Assembly: GCF_032854445.1 (NCBI RefSeq)
Contig: NW_027018007.1
Location: forward strand, 62,001-126,000
Reading direction: 5' to 3'
Length of the DNA stretch: 64,000 bases
Origin: Liolophura sinensis
Lineage: Eukaryota > Mollusca > Polyplacophora > Chitonida > Chitonidae
A program made the position numbers and the translations under genes. Positions 13,058-24,297 of the stretch are shown here, in pieces (the first letter of the stretch is position 1; every line of letters starts with the position of its first letter). The notes under the pieces were generated by a model. That model ran no database searches. It worked only from the letters and a program-made list of their open reading frames with translations, and was not told the origin of the DNA.

Positions 13058-13106
13058 CGGCTACACTGTACTCTGTACAATCGCGACTGGTCATTACTAT
13101 ATTCAA
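13058..13106 (+). repeat. Nearly invariant ~49 bp block of the monomer (reference copy)
   Basis: This stretch, from CGGCTACACTG to CTATATTCAA, is the same in almost every copy. Reading all 116 copies by eye I found substitutions in only four: near 20747 and 20754 (same copy), 26259, 36139 and 46582. Indels occur in the error-rich first copy, near 470. By contrast the zones on either side differ between classes in blocks. It contains the dyad TGTAC-TCT-GTACA followed by ATCGCGA. Such islands of conservation in satellites often mark protein binding or nucleosome positioning, but no factor is identified here. Confidence 0.8.
13067..13079. other. Dyad TGTAC-TCT-GTACA
   Basis: Perfect 5 bp arms with a 3 nt spacer, inside the nearly invariant block. 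The half-site spacing looks like a dimeric protein binding site, though no known motif is claimed. Confidence 0.8.
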
Positions 13107-13158
13107 CTTTTGACTATAAGTTATGTGCCATTCGGTAGCCCAGAAGATCTGAAATCTT

Positions 13159-13171
13159 TGGGCTAAGCCCA
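13159..13171. other. Inverted repeat TGGGCT-A-AGCCCA
   Basis: Perfect 6 bp arms with one central base, next to the junction zone. In about 15 copies the centre reads gggccaagccc, which shortens the arms to five. Junction types 1-4 lie immediately upstream. Confidence 0.8.
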
Positions 13172-15633
13172 TTTAACTCACCCAGCAATTGCCTTACTTC
13201 TAAGTGCAAGACAATCTCAATGTCTTTATCTACGTGTAGAAAAACCACACCATTTGTACATAAAAAACACAAGGTACTTGATACAGTCTGCTGTAAAAAG
13301 TACAACTAAACACTGACCCACATTTATAAGGTGCCAAAAGATGCGGAATTGGGCCAGGTATCGGCAGCTGTTGAAAAATTGCAAATTTCCCTGGTTTCCA
13401 TGGAGTAAGAGCCGTTGCTGTGCACGTGATTATGAAATAAATGATCATTCAATTGTCGCTACAGGCAAAAGTATTGGTCGGAGAGCAACGCGGTTTGCAC
13501 CATTCGATTTGTCGTCACAAAATACGTCGGATTAGCCTCTTACCAGCAGCACTGGAAAAATGTTTCCAATTTTGCGTTTTTTGCCTGGTCTTTTTGTTAA
13601 TTGAAATCGGCTACACTGTACTCTGTACAATCGCGACTGGTCATTACTATATTCAACTTTTGACTATAAGTTATGTGCCCTTCGGTAGCCCAGAAGACCT
13701 GAAATCTTTGGGCTAAGCCCATTTAACTCACCCAGCAATTGCCTTACTTCTAAGTGCAAGACAATCTCAATGTCTTTATCTACGTGTAGAAAAACCACAC
13801 AATTTGTACGTGAGAAACACAAGGTACTTGATACAGTCTGCTGTAAAAAGTACAACTGAACACTGACCAACTTCAGTAAGGTGCCAAAAGATGCGGAATT
13901 GAGCCAGGCATCGGCAGCTGTTGAAAAATTGCAAATTTCCCTGGTTTCCATGGAGTAAGAGCCGTTGCTGGGCACGTGATTATGACATAAATGATCATTC
14001 AATTGTCACTACAGCCAAAAGTATTGGTCGGAGAGCAACGCGGTTTGCACCATTCGATTTCTCGTCACAAAATACGTCGGATTAGCCTCTTACCAGCAGC
14101 ACTGGAACAGTTTTCGCACTTTTGCATTTTTGCCTGGTCTTTTTGTTAATTGAAATCGGCTACACTGTACTCTGTACAATCGCGACTGGTCATTACTATA
14201 TTCAACTTTTGACTATAAGTTATGTGCCCTTCGGTAGCCCAGAAGACCTGAAATCTTTGGGCCAAGCCCATTTAACTCACCCAGCAATTGTCTTACTTCT
14301 AAGTCCAAGACAATCTCAATGTCTTTATCTACGTGTAGAAAAACCACACCATTTGTACGTGAAAAACACAAGGTACTTGATAAAGTCTGCTGTAAAAAGT
14401 ACAACTGACCACAGACCCACATTTATAAGGTGCCAAAAGATGCGGAATTGAGCCAGGCATCGGCAGCTGTTGAAAAATTGCAAATTTCCCTGGTTTCCAT
14501 GGAGTAAGAGCCGTTGCTGGGCACGTGATTATGACATAAATGATCATTCAATTGTCGCTACAGCCAAACGTATTGGTCGGAGAGCAACGCGGATTGCACC
14601 ATTCGATTTCTCGTCACAAAATACGTCGGATTAGCCTCTTACCAGCAGCACTGGAACAGTTTTTCCACTTTTGCATTTTTGCCTGGTCTTTTTGTTAATT
14701 GAAATCGGCTACACTGTACTCTGTACAATCGCGACTGGTCATTACTATATTCAACTTTTGACTATAAGTTATGTGCCCTTCGGTAGCCCAGAAGACCTAA
14801 AATCATTGGGCTAAGCCCATTTAACTCACCCAGCAATTGTCTTACTTCTAAGTGCAAGACAATCTCAATGTCTTTATCTACGTGTAGAAAAACCACACCA
14901 TTTGTACGTGAGAAACACAAGGTTCTTGATACAGTCTGCTGTAAAAAGTACAACTGACCACAGACCCACATGAATAAGGTGCCAAAAGATGCGGAATTGA
15001 GCCAGGCATCGGCAGCTGTTGAAAAATTGCAAATTTCCCTGGTTTCCATGGAGTAAGAGCCGTTGCTGGGCACGTGATTATGCCATAAATGATCATTCAA
15101 TTGTCGCTACAGCCAAAAGTATTGGTCAGAGAGCAACGCGGATTGCACCATTCGATTTCTCGTCACAAAATACGTCGGATTAGCCTTTTACCAGCAGCAC
15201 TGGAACAGTTTTTCCACTTTTGCATTTTTGCCTGGTCTTTTTGTTAATTGAAATCGGCTACACTGTACTCTGTACAATCGCGACTGGTCATTACTATATT
15301 CAACTTTTGACTATAAGTTATGTGCCCTTCGGTAGCCCAGAAGACCTGAAATCTTTGGGCTAAGCCCATTTAACTCACCCAGCAATTGTCTTACTTCTAA
15401 GTCCAAGACAATCTCAATGTCTTTATCTACGTGTAGAAAAACCACACCATTTGTACATAAAAAACACAAGGTACTTGATACAGTCTGCTGTAAAAAGTAC
15501 AACTAAACACTGACCCACATTTATAAGGTGCCAAAAGATGCGGAATTGGGCCAGGCATCGGCAGCTGTTAAAAAATTGCAAATATCCCTGGTTTCCATGG
15601 AGTAAGAGCCGTTGATGGGCACTTGATTATGAC

Positions 15634-15649
15634 ATCAATATTCATTGAT
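15634..15649. other. Alternative dyad ATCAAT-ATTC-ATTGAT
   Basis: Perfect 6 bp arms, in the T-class copy at 15373. Nearby, cacttgatt replaces cacgtgatt, so the adjacent CACGTG is lost here. Confidence 0.85.
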
Positions 15650-17295
15650 TTGTCGCTACAGCCAAAAGTATTGGTCGGAGAGAAACGCGGTTTGCACCAT
15701 TCGATTTCTCGTCACAAAATACGTCGGATTAGCCTCTTACCAGCAGCACTGGAACAGTTTTCGCACTTTTGCATTTTTGCCTGGTCTTTTTGTTAATTGA
15801 AATCGGCTACACTGTACTCTGTACAATCGCGACTGGTCATTACTATATTCAACTTTTGACTATAAGTTATGTGCCCTTCGGTAGCCCAGAAGACGTCAAA
15901 TCTTTGGGCTAAGCCCATTTAACTCACCCAGCAATTGTCTTAATTCTCAGTCCAAGACAATCTCAATGTCTTTATCTACGTGTAGAAAAACCAGACCATT
16001 TCTACATAAAAAACACAAGGTACTTGATACAGTCTGCTGTAAAAAGTACAACTGACCACAGACCCACATTTATAAGGTGCCAAAAGATGCGGAATTGAGC
16101 CAGGTATCGGCAGCTGTTGAAAAATTGCCAATTTCCCTGGTTTCCATGGAGTAAGAGCCGTTGCTGGGCACGTAATTATGACATAAATGATCATTCAATT
16201 GTCGCTACAGGCAAAAGTATTGGTCGGAGAGCAACGCGGTTTGCACCATTCGATTTCTCGTCACAAAATACGTCGGATTAGCCTCTTACCAGCAGCACTG
16301 GAAGAATTTTTCCAATTTTGCGTTTTTGCCTGGTCTTTTTGTCAATTGATATCGGCTACACTGTACTCTGTACAATCGCGACTGGTCATTACTATATTCA
16401 ACTTTTGACTATAAGTTATGTGCCATTCGGTAGCCCAGAAGATCTGAAATCTTTGGGCTAAGCCCATTTAACTCACCCAGCAATTGCCTTACTTCTAAGT
16501 CCAAGACAATCTCAATGTCTTTATCTACGTGTAGAAAAACCACACCATTTGTACGTGAGAAACACAAGGTACTTGATACAGTCTGCTGTAAAAAGTACAA
16601 CTAAACACTGACCAACTTCAGTAAGGTGCCAAAAGATGCGGAATTGAGCCAGGCATCGGCAGCTGTTGAAAAATTGCAAATTTCCCTGGTTTCCATGGAG
16701 TAAGAGCCGTTGCTGGGCACGTGATTATGACATAAATGATCATTCAATTGTCACTACAGCCAAAAGTATTGGTCGGAGAGCAACGCGGTTTGCATCATTC
16801 GATTTCTCGTCACAAAATACGTCGGATTAGCCTCTTACCAGCAGCACTGGAACAGTTTTCGCACTTTTGCATTTTTGCCTGTTCTTTTTGTTAATTGAAA
16901 TCGGCTACACTGTACTCTGTACAATCGCGACTGGTCATTACTATATTCAACTTTTGACTATAAGTTATGTGTCCTTCGGTAGCCCAGAAGACGTCAAATC
17001 TTTGGGCTAAGCCCATTTAACTCACCCAGCAATTGCCTTACTTCTAAGTGCAAGACAATCTCAATGTCTTTATCTACGTGTAGAAAAACCACACCATTTG
17101 TACGTGCAAAACACAAGGTTGTTGATACAGTCTGCTGTAAAAAGTACAACTGAACACTGACTCACTTCAGTAAGGTGCCAAAAGATGCGGAATTGAGCCA
17201 GGCATCGGCATCTGTTGAAAAATTGCAAATTTCCCTGGTTTCCATGGAGTAAGAGCCGTTGCTGGGCACGTGATTATGACATAAATGATCATTCA

Positions 17296-17306
17296 ATTGT
17301 GAGCCA
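17296..17306 (+). other. Private 5 bp loss
   Basis: caattgtgagcc replaces caattgtcactacagcc in the L-class copy at 17020, reducing it to 544 bp. Confidence 0.8.
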
Positions 17307-18922
17307 AAAGTATTGGTCGGAGAGCAACGCGGTTTGCACCATTCGATTTCTCGTCACAAAATACGTCGGATTAGCCTCTTACCAGCAGCACTGGAACAGT
17401 TTTTCTACTTTTGCATTTTTACCTGGTCTTTTTGTTAATTGAAATCGGCTACACTGTACTCTGTACAATCGCGACTGGTCATTACTATATTCAACTTTTG
17501 ACTATAAGTTATGTGCCCTTCGGTAGCCCAGAAGACCTAAAATCTTTGGGCTAAGCCCATTTAACTCACCCAGCAATTGTCTTACTTCTAAGTGCAAGAC
17601 AATCTCAATGTCTTTATCTACGTGTAGAAAAACCACACCATTTGTACATAAAAAACACAAGGTACTTGATACAGTCTGCTGTAAAAAGTACAACTGACCA
17701 CAGACCCACATTTATAAGGTGCCAAAAGATGCGGAATTGAGCCAGGTATCGGCAGCTGTTGAAAAATTGCCAATTTCCCTGGTTTCCATGGAGTAAGAGC
17801 CGTTGCTGTGCACGTGATTATGACATAAATGATCATTCAATTGTCGCTACAGGCAAAAGTACTGGTCGGAGAGCAACGCGGTTTGCACCATTCGATTTCT
17901 CGTCACAAAATACGTCGGATTAGCCTCTTACCAGCAGCACTGGAAGAATTTTTCCAATTTTGCGTTTTTGCCTGGTCTTTTTGTTAATTGAAATCGGCTA
18001 CACTGTACTCTGTACAATCGCGACTGGTCATTACTATATTCAACTTTTGACTATAAGTTATGTGCCATTCGGTAGCCCAGAAGATCTGAAATCTTTGGGC
18101 TAAGCCCATTTAACTCACCCAGCAATTGCCTTACTTCTAAGTGCAAGACAATCTCAATGTCTTTATCTACGTGTAGAAAAACCACACCATTTGTACATAA
18201 AAAACACAAGGTACTTGATACAGTCTGCTGTAAAAAGTACAACTAAACACTGACCCACATTTATAAGGTGCCAAAAGATGCGGAATTGGGCCAGGTATCG
18301 GCAGCTGTTGAAAAATTGCAAATTTCCCTGGTTTCCATGGAGTAAGAGCCGTTGCCGGGCACGTGATTATGACATAAATGATCATTCAATTGTCGCTACA
18401 GCCAAACGTATTGGTCGGAGAGCAACGCGGATTGCACCATTCGATTTCTCGTCACAAAATACGTCGGATTAGCCTCTTACCAGCAGCACTGGAACAGTTT
18501 TTCCACTTTTGCATTTTTGCCTGGTCTTTTTGTTAATTGAAATCGGCTACACTGTACTCTGTACAATCGCGACTGGTCATTACTATATTCAACTTTTGAC
18601 TATAAGTTATGTGCCCTTCGGTAGCCCAGAAGACCTGAAATCTTTGGGCTAAGCCCATTTAACTCACCCAGCAATTGTCTTACTTCTAAGTGCAAGACAA
18701 TCTCAATGTCTTTATCTACGTGTAGAAAAACCACACCATTTGTACATAAAAAACACAAGGTACTTGATACAGTCTGCTGTAAAAAGTACAACTAAACACT
18801 GACCCACATTTATAAGGTGCCAAAAGATGCGGAATTAGGCCAGGCATCGGCAGCTGTTAAAAAATTGCAAATATCCCTGGTTCCCATGGAGTAAGAGCCG
18901 TTGCTGGGCACGTGATTATGAC

Positions 18923-18938
18923 ATCAATATTCATTGAT
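18923..18938. other. Alternative dyad ATCAAT-ATTC-ATTGAT
   Basis: Perfect arms in the T-class copy at 18662, six monomers after the previous one. Confidence 0.85.
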
Positions 18939-19210
18939 TTGTCGCTACAGCCAAAAGTATTGGTCGGAGAGAAACGCGGTTTGCACCATTCGATTTCTCG
19001 TCACAAAATACGTCGGATTAGCCTCTTACCAGCAGCACTGGAACAGTTTTCGCACTTTTGCATTTTTGCCTGGTCTTTTTGTTAATTGAAATCGGCTACA
19101 CTGTACTCTGTACAATCGCGACTGGTCATTACTATATTCAACTTTTGACTATAAGTTATGTGCCCTTCGGTAGCCCAGAAGACGTCAAATCTTTGGGCTA
19201 AGCCCATTTA

Positions 19211-22200
19211 ACTCACCCAGCAATTGTCTTAATTCTCAGTCCAAGACAATCTCAATGTCTTTATCTACGTGTAGAAAAACCAGACCATTTGTACATCAAA
19301 AACACAAGGTACTTGATACAGTCTGCTGTAAAAAGTACAACTGACCACAGACCCACATGAATAAGGTGCCAAAAGATGCGGAATTGAGCCAGGCATCGGC
19401 AGCTGTTGAAAAATTGCAAATTTCCCTGGTTTCCATGGAGTAAGAGCCGTTGCTGGGCACGTGATTATGACATAAATGATCATTCAATTGTCGCTACAGA
19501 AAAACGTATTGGTCGGAGAGCAACGCGGATTGCACCATTCGATTTCTGGTCACAAAATACGTCGGATTAGCCTCTTACCAGCAGCACTGGAACAGTTTTT
19601 CCACTTTTGCATTTTTGCCTGGTCTTTTTGTTAATTGAAATCGGCTACACTGTACTCTGTACAATCGCGACTGGTCATTACTATATTCAACTTTTGACTA
19701 TAAGTTATGTGCCCTTCGGTAGCCCAGAAGACCTGAAATCTTTGGGCTAAGCCCATTTAACTCACCCAGCAATTGTCTTACTTCTAAGTGCAAGACAATC
19801 TCAATGTCTTTATCTACGTGTAGAAATACCACACCATTTGTACATAAAAAAACACAAGGTACTTAATACAGTCTGCTGTAAAAAGTACAACTAAACACTG
19901 ACCCACTTCAGTAAGGTGCCAAAAGATGCGGAATTGAGCCAGGCATCGGCAGCTGTTGAAAAATTGCAAATTTCCCTGGTTTCCATGGAGTAAGAGCCGT
20001 TGCTGGGCACGTGATTATGACATAAATGATCATTCAAATGTCACTACAGCCAAAAGTATTGGTCGGAGAGCAACGCGGTTTGCACCATTCGATTTCTCGT
20101 CACAAAATACGTCGGATTAGCCTCTTACCAGCAGCACTGGAACAGTTTTCGCACTTTTGCATTTTTACCTGGTCTTTTTGTTAATTGAAATCGGCTACAC
20201 TGTACTCTGTACAATCGCGACTGGTCATTACTATATTCAACTTATAAGTTATGTGCCCTTCGGTAGCCCAGAAGACCTGAAATCTTTGGGCCAAGCCCAT
20301 TTAACTCACCCAGCAATTGTCTTACTTCTAAGTCCAAGACAATCTCAATGTCTTTATCTACGTGTAGAAAAACAACACCATTTGTACGTGAAAAACACAA
20401 GGTACTTGATACAGTCTGCTGTAAAAAGTACAACTGACCACAGACCCACATGAATAAGGTGCCAAAAGATGCGGAATTGAGCCAGGCATCGGCAGCTGTT
20501 GAAAAATTGCAAATTTCCCTGGTTTCCATGGAGTAAGAGCCGTTGCCGGGCACGTGATTATGACATAAATGATCATTCAATTGTCGCTACAGCCAAACGT
20601 ATTGGTCGGAGAGCAACGCGGATTGCACCATTCGATTTCTCGTCACAAAATACGTCGGATTAGCCTCTTACCAGCAGCACTGGAACAGTTTTTCACTTTT
20701 GCATTTTTGCCTGGTCTTTTTGTTAATTGAAATCGGCTACACTGTAGTCTGTAAAATCGCGACTGGTCATTACTATATTCAACTTTTGACTATAAGTTAT
20801 GTGCCCTTCGGTAGCCAGAAGACCTGAAATCTTTGGGCTAAGCCCATTTAACTCACCCAGCAATTGCCTTACTTCTAAGTGCAAGACAATCTCAATGTCT
20901 TTATCTACGTGTAGAAAAACCACACCATTTGTACGTGAAAAACACAAGGTACTTGATACAGTCTGCTGTAAAAAGTACAACTGACCACAGACCCACATGA
21001 ATAAGGTGCCAAAAGATGCGGAATTGAGCCAGGCATCGGCAGCTGTTGAAAAATTGCAAATTTCCCTGGTTTCCATGGAGTAAGAGCCGTTGCTGTGCAC
21101 GTGATTATGACATAAATGATCATTCAATTGTCGCTACAGGCAAAAGTATTGGTCGGAGAGCAACGCGGTTTTGCACCATTCGATTTCTCGTCACAAAATA
21201 CGTCGGATTAGCCTCTTACCAGCAGCACTGGAAGAATTTTTCCAATTTTGCGTTTTTGCCTGGTCTTTTTGTTAATTGAAATCGGCTACACTGTACTCTG
21301 TACAATCGCGACTGGTCATTACTATATTCAACTTTTGACTATAAGTTATGTGCCATTCGGTAGCCCAGAAGATCTGAAATCTTTGGGCTAAGCCCATTTA
21401 ACTCACCCAGCAATTGCCTTACTTCTAAGTGCAATACAATCTCAATGTCTTTATCTACGTGTAGAAAAACCACACCATTTGTACATAAAAAACACAAGGT
21501 ACTTGATACAGTCTGCTGTAAAAAGTACAACTAAACACTGACCCACATTTATAAGGTGCCAAAAGATGCGGAATTGGGCCAGGTATCGGCAGCTGTTGAA
21601 AAATTGCCAATTCCCTGGTATCCATGGAGTAAGAGCCGTTGCTGTGCACGTGATTATGAAATAAATGATCATTCAGTTGTCGCTACAGGCAAAAGTATTG
21701 GTCGGAGAGCAACGCGGTTTGCACCATTCGATTTGTCGTCACAAAATACGTCGGATTAGCCTCTTACCAGCAGCACTGGAAAATTTTTTCAATTTTGCGT
21801 TTTTTGCCTGGTCTTTTGTTAATTGAAATCGGCTACACTGTACTCTGTACAATCGCGACTGGTCATTACTATATTCAACTTTTGACTATAAGTTATGTGC
21901 CCTTCGGTAGCCCAGAAGACCTGAAATCTTTGGGCTAAGCCCATTTAACTCACCCAGCAATTGCCTTACTTCTAAGTGCAAGACAATCTCAATGTCTTTA
22001 TCTACGTGTAGAAAAACCACACCATTTGTACGTGAGAAACACAAGGTACTTGATACAGTCTGCTGTAAAAAGTACAACTGAACACTGACCAACTTCAGTA
22101 AGGTGCCAAAAGATGCGGAATTGAGCCAGGCATCGGCAGCTGTTGAAAAATTGCAAATTTCCCTGGTTTCCATGGAGTAAGAGCCGTTGCTGGGCACGTG

Positions 22201-22496
22201 ATTATGACATAAATGATCATTCAATTGTCACTACAGCCAAAAGTATTGGTCGGAGAGCAACGCGGTTTGCACCATTCGATTTCTCGTCACAAAATACGTC
22301 GGATTAGCCTCTTACCAGCAGCACTGGAACAGTTTTCGCACTTTTGCATTTTTGCCTGGTCTTTTTGTTAATTGAAATCGGCTACACTGTACTCTGTACA
22401 ATCGCGACTGGTCATTACTATATTCAACTTTTGACTATAAGTTATGTGCCCTTCGGTAGCCCAGAAGACCTGAAATCTTTGGGCCAAGCCCATTTA
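19211..22496 (+). repeat. Six-monomer block, copy 2
   Basis: Same order and rare variants as 10986-14274, displaced by 15 monomers (8225 bp). Matching sites: acttaatacag (19861), 6 bp deletion (20241), aacaacacc (20371), gaaataaatg plus gatttgtcgtc (21657-21737). Confidence 0.88.
20239..20246 (+). other. Shared 6 bp deletion (copy 2 of 3)
   Basis: Same deletion as at 12013, 15 monomers downstream, in an L-class copy of the same class as the first. Confidence 0.85.
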
Positions 22497-24077
22497 ACTC
22501 ACCCAGCAATTGTCTTACTTCTAAGTCCAAGACAATCTCAATGTCTTTATCTACGTGTAGAAAAACCACACCATTTGTACGTGAGAAACACAAGGTACTT
22601 GATACAGTCTGCTGTAAAAAGTACAACTGACCACAGACCCACATGAATAAGGTGCCAAAAGATGCGGAATTGAGCCAGGCATCGGCAGCTGTTGAAAAAA
22701 TTGCAAATTTCCCTGGTTTTCCATGGAGTAAGAGCCGTTGCTGGGCACGTGATTATGACATAAAATGATCATTCAGTTGTCGCTACAGGCAAAAGTATTG
22801 GTCGGAGAGCAACGCGGTTTGCACCATTCGATTTGTCGTCACAAAATACGTCGGATTAGCCTCTTACCAGCAGCACTGGAAAAATTTTTCCAATTTTGCG
22901 TTTTTTGCCTGGTCTTTTTGTTAATTGAAATCGGCTACACTGTACTCTGTACAATCGCGACTGGTCATTACTATATTCAACTTTTGACTATAAGTTATGT
23001 GCCCTTCGGTAGCCCAGAAGACCTGAAATCTTTGGGCTAAGCCCATTTAACTCACCCAGCAATTGCCTTACTTCTAAGTGCAAGACAATCTCAATGTCTT
23101 TATCTACGTGTAGAAAAACCACACCATTTGTACGTGAGAAACACAAGGTACTTGATACAGTCTGCTGTAAAAAGTACAACTGAACACTGATCAACTTCAG
23201 TAAGGTGCCAAAAGATGCGGAATTGAGCCAGGCATCGGCAGCTGTTGAAAAATTGCAAATTTCCCTGGTTTCCATGGAGTAAGAGCCGTTGCTGGGCACG
23301 TGATTATGACATAAATGATCATTCAATTGTCACTACAGCCAAAAGTATTGGTCGGAGAGCAACGCGGTTTGCACCATTCGATTTCTCGTCACAAAATACG
23401 TCGGATTAGCCTCTTACCAGCAGCACTGGAACAGTTTTCGCACTTTTGCATTTTTGCCTGGTCTTTTTGTTAATTGAAATCGGCTACACTGTACTCTGTA
23501 CAATCGCGACTGGTCATTACTATATTCAACTTTTGACTATAAGTTATGTGCCCTTCGGTAGCCCAGAAGACCTGAAATCTTTGGGCCAAGCCCATTTAAC
23601 TCACCCAGCAATTGTCTTACTTCTAAGTCCAAGACAATCTCAATGTCTTTATCTACGTGTAGAAAAACCACACCATTTGTACGTGAGAAACACAAGGTAC
23701 TTGATACAGTCTGCTGTAAAAAGTACAACTGACCACAGACCCACATGAATAAGGTGCCAAAAGATGCGGAATTGAGCCAGGCATCGGCAGCTGTTGAAAA
23801 ATTGCAAATTTCCCTGGTTTCCATGGAGTAAGAGCCGTTGCTGGGCACGTGATTATGACATAAATGATCATTCAAATGTCACTACAGCCAAAAAGTATTG
23901 GTCGGAGAGCAACGCGGTTTGCACCATTCGATTTCTCGTCACAAAATACGTCGGATTAGCCTTTTACCAGCAGCACTGGAACAGTTTTCGCACTTTTGCA
24001 TTTTTGCCTGGTCTTTTTGTTAATTGAAATCGGCTACACTGTACTCTGTACAATCGCGACTGGTCATTACTATATTC

Positions 24078-24085
24078 AACTTATA
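24078..24085 (+). other. Shared 6 bp deletion (copy 3 of 3)
   Basis: Same deletion, but in a monomer whose left half is P class. This points to transfer of the right half by conversion or crossover. Confidence 0.85.
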
Positions 24086-24297
24086 AGTTATGTGCCCTTC
24101 GGTAGCCCAGAAGACCTGAAATCTTTGGGCCAAGCCATTTAACTCACCCAGCAATTGTCTTACTTCTAAGTCCAAGACAATCTCAATGTCTTTATCTACG
24201 TGTAGAAAAACAACACCATTTGTACGTGAAAAACACAAGGTACTTGATACAGTCTGCTGTAAAAAGTACAACTGACCACAGACCCACATCAATAAGG

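Larger units (their letters stand above)
12627..13175 (+). repeat. Reference monomer (549 bp) with internal map
   Basis: This copy is full length and is used to place internal landmarks. In order it holds the dyad AAGACA-7 nt-TGTCTT (12659-12677), TCTAC-GT-GTAGA (12680-12691), the left-class zone (about 12748-12782), TCCATGGA (12848-12855), CACGTG (12874-12879), AATGATCATT (12891-12900), the T-tract zone (13012-13045), a nearly invariant block (13058-13106) containing TGTAC-TCT-GTACA (13067-13079), the junction-class zone (about 13145-13158) and TGGGCT-A-AGCCCA (13159-13171). A hand count gives about 226 G+C of 549 (41%) and about 19 CpG. No coding, rRNA, tRNA or transposon signature is recognised in it. 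Monomer phase is arbitrary. Confidence 0.95.
10986..14274 (+). repeat. Six-monomer block, copy 1
   Basis: Order P-c, L-g-5 with 6 bp deletion, P-c-1, P-q-4, T-q-1, N-g-5. Rare variants shared with 19211-22496: acttaatacag (11635), the 6 bp deletion (12015), aacaacacc (12146), gaaataaatg plus gatttgtcgtc (13433-13514). Confidence 0.88.
10437..14823 (+). repeat. Array domain 3 (first copy of six-monomer block)
   Basis: Eight monomers: 10437 N-g-5; 10986 P-c-4 (with cccttcgg rather than ccattcgg); 11535 L-g-5 with a 6 bp deletion; 12078 P-c-1; 12627 P-q-4; 13176 T-q-1; 13726 N-g-5; 14275 S-c-2. The stretch 10986-14274 is repeated in the same order at 19211-22496. Junction type 5, which breaks the TGGGCTAAGCCCA dyad, is common here and not seen before 10.4 kb. 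Confidence 0.9.
14824..19210 (+). repeat. Array domain 4 (alternating T, S, N and L)
   Basis: Eight monomers: 14824 P-c-1; 15373 T-g-3 (alternative dyad); 15922 S-q-4; 16471 N-g-3; 17020 L-c-2 (5 bp shorter near 17301); 17564 S-q-4; 18113 T-c-1; 18662 T-g-3 (alternative dyad). The S-q-4 copies at 15922 and 17564 are related to 9886 and to later S-q-4 copies at 32391, 35684, 37880 and 52172. Confidence 0.9.

Noticed and set aside
13110-13125. TATA-like promoter (gactataagtt)
   Set aside because: TATAAG is a short AT-rich match with no other core element, and copies vary it freely (ttag, cgat, ccat, ctac forms). It could drive satellite transcription but nothing in the sequence shows this.
12956-13150. 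RNA polymerase III A and B boxes (tagcccagaaga resembling an A box; attcgatttc resembling a B box)
   Set aside because: Each match is imperfect, and the B-like site lies upstream of the A-like one in the monomer; the next B-like site downstream is about 350 bp away. No tRNA or SINE fold is visible.
12627-13175. CENP-B box
   Set aside because: I looked for the TTCG....A..CGGG pattern on both strands of the monomer and saw no convincing match.
13159-13175. Helitron-like 3' hairpin followed by CTRR
   Set aside because: The hairpin TGGGCTAAGCCCA is there, but CTAA lies inside it and not downstream, and no 5' terminus or coding capacity is found. The similarity is superficial.
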